Part shown: positions 34,736 through 43,584 of the stretch, piece after piece
Numbering within the stretch: position 1 is the first letter of the stretch
How the letters are laid out: every line of letters starts with the position of its first letter
DNA from: JAYQKL01 sp049890195
GTDB lineage: Bacteria > Pseudomonadota > Alphaproteobacteria > RS24
Direction of reading: 5' to 3'
Length of the DNA stretch: 64,000 bases
NCBI GenBank assembly: GCA_049890195.1
Contig: JBMHBY010000006.1
Coordinates: forward strand, 186,001-250,000
Translations under genes and position numbers: made by a program
The notes under the pieces: model-generated
The model's input: the letters and a program-made list of their open reading frames with translations, nothing else
Databases searched by the model: none
What the model was told of the DNA's origin: nothing

Positions 34736-36037
34736 ATGTACAAATTCATTCAAAAATCATTATATGCCGGGCTTGGCCTGGCGACCGCCGCCCTGGCCGG
34801 TCCCGCTATGGCAGAAGTGCCAGGCGAGTCCGCCTATGTGTTCAACTCATTGCTGTTCCTGATGTGCGGTTTTCTGGTCATGTTCATGGCCGCCGGCTTC
34901 GCCATGCTGGAAAGCGGCATGGTGCGGGCCAAAAACGTCGCCACCATCTGCGTCAAGAACATCTCATTGTTCGGGATTGCCGGCATTCTCTACTATCTCG
35001 TCGGTTACAACCTGATGTATGACGGCGTGGATGGCGGCTATATGGGCAGCTTCTCCATCTGGGGACCTGACGACAGCGCCGCCATGGACGGCGACTTCAG
35101 CGGCGGTTATGCCGCCGGGTCAGACTGGTTCTTCCAGATGGTGTTTGTTGCCACAGCCGCATCCATCGTGTCCGGCACACTGGCCGAACGCATCAAGCTG
35201 TGGAGCTTCCTGGCCTTTGTCGTCATTCTGACCGGCCTGATTTATCCGATTCAGGGCTCCTGGCAGTGGGGCGGCGGCTGGTTGTCTGAAGCCGGCTTCT
35301 CCGACTTTGCCGGTTCCACGCTCGTTCACTCTGTCGGCGGCTGGGCTGCTCTGGTCGGTGCCGTCATGCTTGGCGCGCGCGCCGGCAAATACGGCGAAGA
35401 CGGACGGGTGAACCCGATTCAGGGCTCTTCCATGCCGTTGGCCACATTGGGCACATTCATTCTGTGGCTCGGCTGGTTCGGCTTCAATGGCGGTTCCCAG
35501 CTTGCCATGGGGTCCGGCGCCGATGTTGTCGCCATCTCCCAGATCTTCATCAACACCAACATGGCCGCCGCTGCCGGTGTGGTCGCCGCCATGGTCGCCA
35601 CGCAGGTTCTGTATGGCAAAGTCGATCTGACAATGGCACTGAACGGCGCAATCGGCGGTCTGGTGTCCATCACAGCTGAACCGCTGACCCCAACAGTCCC
35701 GATGGCCATGTTGATCGGCGCTGTCGGCGGCACACTGGTTGTTCTGGCCGTCCCCCTGCTGGACAAGTTCAAGATTGACGATGTGGTCGGTGCCATACCG
35801 GCCCACTTGGTCTGCGGCATCTGGGGCACAATGGCTGTCCCGCTGACCAATGACGGCACCAGCTTTGCCACGCAAGCTCTGGGGGTTGCCTCCATCGGCG
35901 CCTTTGCCGTCATCATGAGCATCATCGCCTGGACTATCCTGAAATTCACCCTTGGCCTGCGGGTTACGGATGAAGAGGAATTGGACGGTCTGGACAAAAC
36001 CGAACTCGGCATCGAAGCCTATCCTGAGTTCACATAA
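34736..36037 (+). CDS. amtB: Ammonium transporter
   Basis: A 433-residue trimeric ammonium channel. A signal peptide (about 1-26, ending AMA) precedes 11 transmembrane helices. The twin pore histidines are in STLVHSVGGWAA near residue 200 and IPAHLVCGIWGT near 355. GFAMLESGMVR near 57 is the N-terminal signature. It takes up NH4+/NH3 under nitrogen limitation and is gated by GlnK. The ATG at 34736 follows TAGGAG and lies just after the glnK stop. A very strong terminator follows. Confidence 0.97.
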   Translation: MYKFIQKSLYAGLGLATAALAGPAMAEVPGESAYVFNSLLFLMCGFLVMFMAAGFAMLESGMVRAKNVATICVKNISLFGIAGILYYLVGYNLMYDGVDGGYMGSFSIWGPDDSAAMDGDFSGGYAAGSDWFFQMVFVATAASIVSGTLAERIKLWSFLAFVVILTGLIYPIQGSWQWGGGWLSEAGFSDFAGSTLVHSVGGWAALVGAVMLGARAGKYGEDGRVNPIQGSSMPLATLGTFILWLGWFGFNGGSQLAMGSGADVVAISQIFINTNMAAAAGVVAAMVATQVLYGKVDLTMALNGAIGGLVSITAEPLTPTVPMAMLIGAVGGTLVVLAVPLLDKFKIDDVVGAIPAHLVCGIWGTMAVPLTNDGTSFATQALGVASIGAFAVIMSIIAWTILKFTLGLRVTDEEELDGLDKTELGIEAYPEFT

Positions 36038-36062
36038 TAATAAACTCCTTGTAGTCAACTCC

Positions 36063-36094
36063 AGCCCCGGGCACCTCCCGCCCGGGGCTTTTTT
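36063..36094 (+). terminator. Intrinsic terminator of the amtB operon
   Basis: AGCCCCGGGC (36063-36072) pairs perfectly with GCCCGGGGCT (36080-36089) around a 7-base loop, followed by a T run to 36094. It lies 26 bp after amtB. Confidence 0.93.
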
Positions 36095-36176
36095 GTCTGC
36101 ATTTCTCTCTTGACCTGATTGCGCTATCTGTCTAAGGGGCGGATTAGAAAATTATTCCGTTTATCAGGCGACATGT

Positions 36177-38060
36177 ATGGATCAGCAAGCGGACATTTAC
36201 GGCATTGAAAAATGGGGGACCGGCTTCGTCACAACCCTGCCCAACGGGAATTTGGGGCTGCGCCATCCCGGGCATCCTGACGGGGCCGCCGTCGACATGA
36301 CCCAGATCCTCAGCCACCTGACCAATCGGGGCATCTCGGCGCCAATCCTGTTGCGGGTCAGCAATTTTCTGCAGCACCGCATTGAGCAGATCAACCTGGC
36401 TTTTCAAAACGCCATCGAACAACTCGGCTATCAGGGGCACTATCAGGGCGTATTTCCGGTCAAGGTCAACCAGCAGGCGCAGGTGATCGAACGCATTGTT
36501 GATTTCGGTCGCCCGTTTGAGTTCGGATTGGAGGTCGGCTCCAAGGCGGAATTGCTGATCGCCCTGTCGCAGGACCTCCCGGATGCGGCCGCCGTCGTCT
36601 GCAACGGGGTCAAGGATGATGAATTCCTGCGGCTTGCCCTGATGTCGCAACGCCTAGGCTTCAACACATTCATTGTCCTGGAAAGCCCGCGTGAGCTGGA
36701 TATGGTGCTGGACCTGGCCGATACGCTTGGCGTGCGTCCCCAGCTTGGGGTCCGCATCAAGCTCACCAACCGGGTCAGCGGCAAGTGGTCCCAATCCAGC
36801 GGCGACCGCAGCACATTCGGCATGACCATTGCACAAATCATGGATGTGGTCTCGACATTGCGTGCGCGGGGCTACCTTGATTGTCTGGTGCTGCAACATT
36901 CGCATCTCGGCAGTCAGGTGCCCAACATTATTGAAATCCGTATGGCGACGCAGGAGGCCTGCCGATTTTTTGCCGAGCTGAACAAAGAGGGCGCACCACT
37001 CAAATTTCTTGATCTGGGCGGCGGTCTTGGCGTCGATTACACTGGTGAGCAGACCGACAGCGCCAACTCAGCCAACTATACTTTGCAGGAATACTGCCTC
37101 AACATCATCGAGACGGTGACGTATGAAATGACCGAAAATGGTCTGCCGCACCCGGTCATCCTGACCGAAAGCGGCCGCGCCTGTGTCGCCCAATCCTCGA
37201 TGTTGCTGTTTAATGTGCTTGAGGCCACCCACTATGACAGCCAGACCGCAGTTCCGCCTGAACCGGGGGACCATCCATTGCTGGAAAACATGTATGCGGT
37301 GGAGAAATACCTGACAGCGGAGCGGGTGCAGGAATGCTGGAATGATCTGCTGTTTTACCGCGATGAAATGCGGGCCCTGTTCCGGCGCAACCAGACCAGC
37401 CTGGCCATGACCGCCAAGGCGGAAAAACTCTACCTTTATTACATGGGCAAGATCAAACCCCTGCTCAACGGTCTGGAGGATATCAATGATGATCTGCGTG
37501 ATGCGCTCGACCGCGTATCCGACATCTATCATTGTAATTTTTCCCTGTTTCAAAGCCTGCCGGATGTCTGGGCGATTGACCAGATCCACCCGATTGCACC
37601 CATCAGCCGGCATGATGAAAAACCGACGCGCAATGTCATTTTGAGCGACATCACCTGCGACAGTGACGGCAAAATCGACCGTTTTGTCCTCGGCAACGGG
37701 ATCTCCAGAACCCTGCCGGTTCATGAAACAGATGATAAGGGGGATTATTACCTCTGTGTGTTTTTTATCGGCGCCTATCAGGAAACCCTTGGCGACCTGC
37801 ACAATCTGTTCGGTGACACCAATGTCGTGACGATTGAGTTGGACGGGGACGGCGGCTTTGAACTGGTGCATGAATTGGAGGGCGACACGGTTGAGCAGGT
37901 TTTGAGTTATGTGGAATACGACCCGAAGCAGATGATTGATGATTTCAAGAAAATCGCTGAAAAAGGGGTGAAACGCGGGCACATCACAGCGGCGGACCGG
38001 CGCGACGTCATCCGGGATTTCAAGGACAGCATTCAGGGCTACACTTATTATGAACCCTGA
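36177..38060 (+). CDS. speA: Biosynthetic arginine decarboxylase
   Basis: A 627-residue fold-III (alanine racemase-like) PLP decarboxylase that converts arginine to agmatine. The PLP lysine is in GVFPVKVNQQ near residue 97. HSHLGSQ near 240 and the Gly-rich phosphate loop LDLGGGLGVDY near 281 follow. The length and the inserted helical bundle are typical of SpeA, not of ornithine/lysine enzymes. It is the first gene of a four-gene polyamine operon, 83 bp after the amtB terminator. Confidence 0.95.
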   Translation: MDQQADIYGIEKWGTGFVTTLPNGNLGLRHPGHPDGAAVDMTQILSHLTNRGISAPILLRVSNFLQHRIEQINLAFQNAIEQLGYQGHYQGVFPVKVNQQAQVIERIVDFGRPFEFGLEVGSKAELLIALSQDLPDAAAVVCNGVKDDEFLRLALMSQRLGFNTFIVLESPRELDMVLDLADTLGVRPQLGVRIKLTNRVSGKWSQSSGDRSTFGMTIAQIMDVVSTLRARGYLDCLVLQHSHLGSQVPNIIEIRMATQEACRFFAELNKEGAPLKFLDLGGGLGVDYTGEQTDSANSANYTLQEYCLNIIETVTYEMTENGLPHPVILTESGRACVAQSSMLLFNVLEATHYDSQTAVPPEPGDHPLLENMYAVEKYLTAERVQECWNDLLFYRDEMRALFRRNQTSLAMTAKAEKLYLYYMGKIKPLLNGLEDINDDLRDALDRVSDIYHCNFSLFQSLPDVWAIDQIHPIAPISRHDEKPTRNVILSDITCDSDGKIDRFVLGNGISRTLPVHETDDKGDYYLCVFFIGAYQETLGDLHNLFGDTNVVTIELDGDGGFELVHELEGDTVEQVLSYVEYDPKQMIDDFKKIAEKGVKRGHITAADRRDVIRDFKDSIQGYTYYEP

Positions 38061-38080
38061 TCAAACAAGGAGGCACAGTC

Positions 38081-39298
38081 ATGTCTAACATATTGGTGAT
38101 TGGCGCCGGGGGCGTCGGATCCGTCGCGGTTCATAAAATGGCCATGCACAGTGAAATTTTCACCAACATCACGCTCGCCAGCCGGCGTATCGCCAAATGC
38201 GACGCCATCGCAAAAAGCGTTCATCAACGTTGCGGCGTGACCATCCGCACGGCGGAACTGGACGCCGACGATGTTGACCAGACCATCCGGCTGATTGAAA
38301 ACGTCCAACCGGCACTGGTGGTCAATCTGGCGCTGCCTTATCAGGATTTGGCCATTATGGATGCCTGTCTCGCCACAGGTGTGCATTATCTTGACACGGC
38401 CAATTATGAACCGCGGGACGAAGCCAAATTCGAATATCATTGGCAATGGGCCTATCAGGAGCGGTTTGAGCAGGCCGGCCTGATGGCGCTGCTGGGGTCC
38501 GGCTTTGATCCGGGCGTCACCAATGTGTTCACGGCCCATGTCGCCAAGCACTGTCTGGACGAACTGCACAGCCTTGACATTCTGGACTGTAATGGCGGCG
38601 ACCACGGGCAGCATTTTGCGACCAATTTCAATCCGGAAATCAACATTCGCGAAGTCACCGCCAATGCCCGTCATTGGGAAAAGCATGACGGTGTGGGCGG
38701 CTGGGTTGAAAGCCCGGCCCTGTCCTACAAACAGGCTTTTGATTTTCCCGGAATCGGCATGCGCAACATGTATCTGATGTATCATGAGGAACTGGAAAGC
38801 CTGTCGAAAAATTACCCCTCCCTCAATCGCGCACGCTTCTGGATGACCTTCGGCGACGCCTATCTCAAGCATCTGGAGGTGTTGCAGAATGTCGGCATGA
38901 CATCGATAGAGCCGGTTCTTTATGAGGGCCGTGAGATTGTGCCCTTACAATTCCTCAAGGCGGTGCTGCCGGAACCGGCCAGCTTGGGCGAGAGCACCAC
39001 AGGGAAAACCTGCATCGGCAACATCATCACCGGCCTGAAGGACGGCCGGGAAAGAACCTTTTATGTGTATAATATTTGTGACCATGAGCAGTGTTTTGAT
39101 GAAGTCGGCGCGCAGGCGGTCAGCTACACGACCGGGGTGCCGGCCATGATCGGTGCAGCCCTGATGCTGCAGGGCGTTTGGGACAAAAAGGGTGTGGTCA
39201 ATATGGAGGAACTGGATCCGGATCCGTTCATGGCCATGCTCAGTGAAAACGGCCTGCCATGGTGTTTGGAGGAACTGGACGCACCCGTCGGTTTCTGA
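38081..39298 (+). CDS. Carboxy(nor)spermidine dehydrogenase (saccharopine dehydrogenase family)
   Basis: A 405-residue NADPH-dependent enzyme with an N-terminal Rossmann motif GAGGVGSVAVHKM (residues 7-19). It matches the saccharopine dehydrogenase fold, and its neighbours identify it as carboxy(nor)spermidine synthase. That enzyme condenses putrescine (or diaminopropane) with aspartate semialdehyde and reduces the imine. GSGFDPGVTNVF near 140 and NGGDHGQHFATNFNPEINIRE near 168 are typical. A strong AAGGAGG site precedes the ATG. The gene is 20 bp after speA. Confidence 0.9.
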   Translation: MSNILVIGAGGVGSVAVHKMAMHSEIFTNITLASRRIAKCDAIAKSVHQRCGVTIRTAELDADDVDQTIRLIENVQPALVVNLALPYQDLAIMDACLATGVHYLDTANYEPRDEAKFEYHWQWAYQERFEQAGLMALLGSGFDPGVTNVFTAHVAKHCLDELHSLDILDCNGGDHGQHFATNFNPEINIREVTANARHWEKHDGVGGWVESPALSYKQAFDFPGIGMRNMYLMYHEELESLSKNYPSLNRARFWMTFGDAYLKHLEVLQNVGMTSIEPVLYEGREIVPLQFLKAVLPEPASLGESTTGKTCIGNIITGLKDGRERTFYVYNICDHEQCFDEVGAQAVSYTTGVPAMIGAALMLQGVWDKKGVVNMEELDPDPFMAMLSENGLPWCLEELDAPVGF

Positions 39299-39322
39299 CC
39301 GGCGGTTCGACAGGTGAAGACC

Positions 39323-40483
39323 ATGATGTCAACAAAATCCCACAGTGCCGGGCAGTTTGCAAAATTTGATTTGGCGCGGGTGCCCAGCCCCTGTTTTGTC
39401 ATTGACGAGGTGGCGGTGGAACGCAATCTGGACATCCTGTCCACACTCGCAACCGACAGCGGGTGTAAAATTTTGGGGGCACTCAAGGCATTTTCCTTTT
39501 GGCGTCTGGCACCCCTGATGGCGCAGCATTTGGCGGGCACCTGTGCCTCCGGCCTGTGGGAGGCGCAACTGGCCGACAAACATTATGACGGTCTGGTGGA
39601 GACATTTGCTCCGGCTTACAAGGCGTCCGAAATCGACGACATTGCCTGCCTGTCCGACCATGTGGTCTTCAACACACCGGCGCAGCTGGCAACATTCGGC
39701 GCGAAGGCGAAGGCGCAGGGCGCATCGCTCGGCCTGCGGATCAATCCGGAACATTCCGAGGGTCTGGTGGGAAAATACGACCCCTGCGCCCCCGGCTCAC
39801 GGCTTGGCTGGCCGGTCTCCAAGCTGACACCCGAACATGTCGCCATGGTGGACGGTCTGCATTTGCACACCTTATGCGAACAGGGCTTTGACCCTTTGCA
39901 GCGCACATGGGCGGCCATTGAGACAAAACTCCTGCCCTTTGCCGGTCAACTGAAATGGCTGAATCTCGGCGGCGGTCATTTGATAACCGCCCCTGATTAT
40001 GACCGCCCGGCCCTGACCGGGTTTTTACGGAGTCTGGGCACCACCATGCAGGCGCAGATTTATCTGGAACCGGGCACGGCCATCGCATTTGACGCCGGCA
40101 TTCTGGTCGGCGAAGTTTTGGATGTCATGGAGAATGACGGCCCGAACGCCATTCTGGATGTGTCGGCCACCTGCCACATGCCGGATGTGCTAGAGGCACC
40201 CTACCGCCCGGCTTTGCTGGGGGAAAGCGCACAGGGCGTCAAAATCCGGCTGGGCGGGCCGAGTTGTCTGGCCGGCGACGTCATCGGGGTTTACGGGTTT
40301 GACGACGTACCAACCCCGGGCCAACGCCTCGCTTTTTTGGATCAGGCGCATTACTCAATGGTCAAAACGACCACATTCAATGGTGTTCAGCTTCCCGGCC
40401 TGGCATTGTGGAACAGTGATACGGACGCCCTGGAAATCGTCAAAACCTTCAACTTTCAGGATTTCGAGGCGCGCTTGTCATGA
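39323..40483 (+). CDS. nspC: Carboxy(nor)spermidine decarboxylase
   Basis: A 386-residue fold-III PLP enzyme that decarboxylates carboxyspermidine to spermidine, or the nor-form to norspermidine. PSPCFVIDE near residue 22, the PLP lysine in GALKAFSFW near 53, and HTLCEQGFD near 178 match the family. LEPGTAIAFDAGILVGEV near 250 is also characteristic. The start at 39323 follows AGGTGA; a GTG three codons earlier is less likely. Its stop overlaps speB by 4 bp. Confidence 0.92.
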   Translation: MMSTKSHSAGQFAKFDLARVPSPCFVIDEVAVERNLDILSTLATDSGCKILGALKAFSFWRLAPLMAQHLAGTCASGLWEAQLADKHYDGLVETFAPAYKASEIDDIACLSDHVVFNTPAQLATFGAKAKAQGASLGLRINPEHSEGLVGKYDPCAPGSRLGWPVSKLTPEHVAMVDGLHLHTLCEQGFDPLQRTWAAIETKLLPFAGQLKWLNLGGGHLITAPDYDRPALTGFLRSLGTTMQAQIYLEPGTAIAFDAGILVGEVLDVMENDGPNAILDVSATCHMPDVLEAPYRPALLGESAQGVKIRLGGPSCLAGDVIGVYGFDDVPTPGQRLAFLDQAHYSMVKTTTFNGVQLPGLALWNSDTDALEIVKTFNFQDFEARLS

Positions 40484-41352
40484 CATCAAACAACCTGTTG
40501 AACCAGTTTTTGGGCGAGGAACTGACGGAAAAAGAAAACCGGCCCGATACGGCCCGCTTTCAGGTCATCCCCTGCGGGTTGGAAAAAACCGTCTCCTACG
40601 GTACCGGAACGGCGCAGGGTCCAGCCGCCATGATTGCCGCCAGTCATCAGCTTGAACGGCTGTTTGAGGGCATGGAACCGGCAAGTGAGGGCATCTACAC
40701 CCACTCGCCGGTGGACTGCAGCGCGCCGATTGAGCAGGTGATGAAGGATCTGCGGCGCCTGACGGCAGACATTGCGGCGCGCAACCAGATCCCGGTCACG
40801 CTCGGTGGGGAACATTCCTTGTCTTTCGGCGCGGTGATGGGGGTTGTGGATGCCCTGCAAAAACCTGTCGGACTGGTGCATGTTGACGCCCATGCCGATT
40901 TCCGCGACGCCTATCAGGGGCACAAGCACTCTCATGCCAGCGTGATGAATCTGCTCGCCAAGGAGGGCCTGCCGATGGCAAGCTTCGGGGTGCGTGCCTT
41001 GTCGCGCGAGGAGGAGGATGCACGCCGCGCCCATGGCGTCATCACCCATGACGCCGCTGCGCTTGTGCGCAACAACATCGCCTGCGTGGAACTGCCGGCG
41101 GACTTTCCTGAAAATGTTTATGTGACATTCGACCTGGACGGGCTTGACCCAAGTGTCCTGCCGGCCACCGGCACCCCGGTTCCGGGTGGTCTTGGCTATT
41201 ATCAGGCACTTGATCTGGTCCGCACCAGTCTGGCCGGACGCCATTGTGTCGGCATTGATGTGGTAGAGCTTGCGCCCGCTTCGGGCCAGACCTATAGTGA
41301 TTTCACCGCCGCGCAAATCTGTTATGCGCTCATGGGATATGCAGTTTTTTGA
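40480..41352 (+). CDS. speB: Agmatinase
   Basis: A 290-residue binuclear manganese ureohydrolase converting agmatine to putrescine and urea. The metal-binding motifs are GGEHSLSFG near residue 108, VDAHADFRD near 131 and FDLDGLDPSVLPATGTPVPGG near 212. It is last in the speA-nspC operon and supplies the putrescine that the carboxyspermidine route consumes. Its ATG overlaps the nspC stop. Confidence 0.93.
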   Translation: MTSNNLLNQFLGEELTEKENRPDTARFQVIPCGLEKTVSYGTGTAQGPAAMIAASHQLERLFEGMEPASEGIYTHSPVDCSAPIEQVMKDLRRLTADIAARNQIPVTLGGEHSLSFGAVMGVVDALQKPVGLVHVDAHADFRDAYQGHKHSHASVMNLLAKEGLPMASFGVRALSREEEDARRAHGVITHDAAALVRNNIACVELPADFPENVYVTFDLDGLDPSVLPATGTPVPGGLGYYQALDLVRTSLAGRHCVGIDVVELAPASGQTYSDFTAAQICYALMGYAVF

Positions 41353-41376
41353 GTATGATTAGTTAAGGGGGCCAGC

Positions 41377-42669
41377 ATGGTCGAGTCCAAAAATCCAGAA
41401 ACCATCGTTCTTCATTCCGGCTGGCGCAACGACCCGACCACGGGGTCTGTTGCGGTCCCGATCCATCAGACGACCAGTTACCAGTTCAACGACACAGACC
41501 ATGCCTCCAACCTGTTTGCCCTGTCGGAGCTCGGCAACATCTACACCCGCCTGATGAACCCGACGACCGATGTGCTGGAACAGCGTGTCGCGGCCCTTGA
41601 GGGCGGGGCAGCGGCACTTGGGGTCGCCTCCGGGCAGACGGCCTCGGCCATGGCCATCCAGAACATTGCGCGGGCCGGCGACAACATTGTCTCCTCCACC
41701 GACCTTTATGGCGGCACCTGGAACCTGTTTTCCAACACGCTGAAAGATATGGGGATTGAGGTGCGGTTTGTGGACCCCGCCGACCCGGAAGCGTTTGAGA
41801 AGGCCACGGATGAGAAGACCCGCGCCTATTACGCCGAAACCCTGCCAAACCCCAAGCTGCAGGTTTTCCCGATCAAGGCCGTTTCTGAGATCGGCCGCAA
41901 GCACGGCATTCCGTTGATTATGGACAATACCGCCGCGCCCGTCATCTGCAAACCCTTCGACCACGGTGCCGCCATCATTGTTTACAGCTCAACCAAATAT
42001 ATCGGCGGTCACGGCACCTCCATTGGCGGCCTGATTGTGGACGGCGGCAATTTCGACTGGGAGGGTGCCGGCCAGCGCCAGCCCATGCTCAACAATCCGG
42101 ACCCGTCCTATCATGGTGCCGTCTGGACCGAGGCCGTCAAGCCGCTCGGCCCGATTGCTTATATCCTGAAAGCCCGTACGACCCTGCTGCGCGATCTGGG
42201 CGGGGCCATGAGCCCGTTCAACGCCTTCATGTTCCTGCAGGGCATGGAGACCCTGCCGCTGCGCATGAGGGCGCATTGCGAAAACGCCAATGCCGTTGCC
42301 ACCTTCCTGAAGGAGCAGCCACAGGTCACATCGGTGATCCATCCGAGCCTGATGGATGGCGAATACCGCAAACGGGCCGATGACGTTCTGTCCGGCGGCT
42401 ATGGCGCCCTGCTCGGCTTTGAGCTGGCCGGCGGTGTTGAAGCCGGCAAAGCCTTCATCAATGCACTGGAACTGCTGTACCATGTGGCCAATATCGGAGA
42501 TGCCCGCTCGCTCGCCATCCACCCCGCAAGCACGACCCACAGCCAGCTGAACGCCGACGAACAGCTGGCCTCTGGCGTGACACCCGGCTATGTCCGCCTG
42601 TCCATCGGCATTGAGCATATTGACGATATTCTGGCTGATATTACACAGGCTTTGAAAGCGGCCGGCTGA
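41377..42669 (+). CDS. metY: O-acetylhomoserine sulfhydrylase-like PLP enzyme
   Basis: A 430-residue Cys/Met metabolism PLP enzyme. YTRLMNPTTDVLEQR near residue 55, DNTAAPVI near 183 and the PLP lysine in SSTKYIGGHGT near 205 place it with MetY-type O-acetylhomoserine aminocarboxypropyltransferases, which have this longer insert region. Cystathionine gamma-synthase or lyase activity cannot be excluded. It is distinct from the SAM-II controlled metZ and shows no riboswitch of its own. It starts 24 bp after speB and may be cotranscribed. Confidence 0.8.
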   Translation: MVESKNPETIVLHSGWRNDPTTGSVAVPIHQTTSYQFNDTDHASNLFALSELGNIYTRLMNPTTDVLEQRVAALEGGAAALGVASGQTASAMAIQNIARAGDNIVSSTDLYGGTWNLFSNTLKDMGIEVRFVDPADPEAFEKATDEKTRAYYAETLPNPKLQVFPIKAVSEIGRKHGIPLIMDNTAAPVICKPFDHGAAIIVYSSTKYIGGHGTSIGGLIVDGGNFDWEGAGQRQPMLNNPDPSYHGAVWTEAVKPLGPIAYILKARTTLLRDLGGAMSPFNAFMFLQGMETLPLRMRAHCENANAVATFLKEQPQVTSVIHPSLMDGEYRKRADDVLSGGYGALLGFELAGGVEAGKAFINALELLYHVANIGDARSLAIHPASTTHSQLNADEQLASGVTPGYVRLSIGIEHIDDILADITQALKAAG

Positions 42670-42695
42670 AGCCGGAACCATCAAGGGGGTATTGC

Positions 42696-43541
42696 ATGTC
42701 CAAACAGACCTTGTTGACCGAAACGGATGGCAAACTGCTCCACATTACGTTGAACCGGCCCGACAAGCTGAACGCTTTGTCGCCGACCCTTTTGAAAGAG
42801 TTGAAGGACGTTCTGGATGAGGCCGCAGAAAACCCCGCCATTGCGGTTGTGATCTTGAAAAGCGCCGGGCCGGTTTTTTCACCGGGCTATGACATCAGTG
42901 AAGAAAACTGGATCATTTCACAGTTCCCGGCGGATTATCCGGATGGCGTGGAGCTGCAAAAAGACCGTGACGACATTCACCGGCTGCTCGATTACTGGCT
43001 TGATTTGTGGAAATTCCCGAAACCCATCATTACCCGTGTGCAGGGCCCGTGCCTGTCGGGTGCCGGAGAGCTGATCGCCATGTCAGACATTGTCATTGCC
43101 GGTAAAGCCGCACGTTTCGGTCACCCGGCGGCCCGCGATTTGGGCATTCCCCCGACGGTATTTTTATGGCCGCTTTTGATCGGGATGCGCAAGACCAAGG
43201 AACTGCTCTACACGGCTAAGTTGATTGACGCGGATGAGGCCGTACGGTTAGGCTTGATCAACGAGGTTGTTGAAGACGACGCATTGGATCAACGCGTTCT
43301 GGACGTCGCAGAGGATATTGCCCGCTCGCCGGTCAACCATCTCAGCCTTTTGAAGGAGTCAACGAACGCCTGGTATGAGAATATGGGTTTTGAACCGTCA
43401 GCCCGCAGAGCGGCGGATCTGGACGCTGTTTTCCACCAAAGCCTGACCTTCCGCGAGTTTTTCAAGACCGTGAAGGAAAAGGGCATGAAGGTGGCCTTGG
43501 ATATCCGCCAGAAACGCTATGGCACCTCCGGAAAGGGCTGA
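42696..43541 (+). CDS. Enoyl-CoA hydratase/isomerase family protein
   Basis: A 281-residue crotonase-fold protein. LNRPDKLNALSP near residue 18 and FSPGYDISEEN near 62 form the acyl-CoA pocket. The second oxyanion segment is QGPCLSGAGELIAMSDIVIAG near 111. The catalytic Glu pair of true hydratases is only partly evident (GAGE), so isomerase or other crotonase chemistry is possible. It begins 26 bp after metY and precedes two acyl-CoA dehydrogenase genes. Confidence 0.85.
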   Translation: MSKQTLLTETDGKLLHITLNRPDKLNALSPTLLKELKDVLDEAAENPAIAVVILKSAGPVFSPGYDISEENWIISQFPADYPDGVELQKDRDDIHRLLDYWLDLWKFPKPIITRVQGPCLSGAGELIAMSDIVIAGKAARFGHPAARDLGIPPTVFLWPLLIGMRKTKELLYTAKLIDADEAVRLGLINEVVEDDALDQRVLDVAEDIARSPVNHLSLLKESTNAWYENMGFEPSARRAADLDAVFHQSLTFREFFKTVKEKGMKVALDIRQKRYGTSGKG

Positions 43542-43584
43542 AACGGTCAAAAACCACTGAAATGTTTAAAAAGGGGAAGGCATT

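Noticed and set aside
35120..36058. Long reading frame antisense to amtB (312 codons)
   Set aside because: AmtB on the other strand is certain, and the antisense product is low-complexity Gln/Asp/His-rich sequence typical of a shadow of a GC-rich membrane protein gene.
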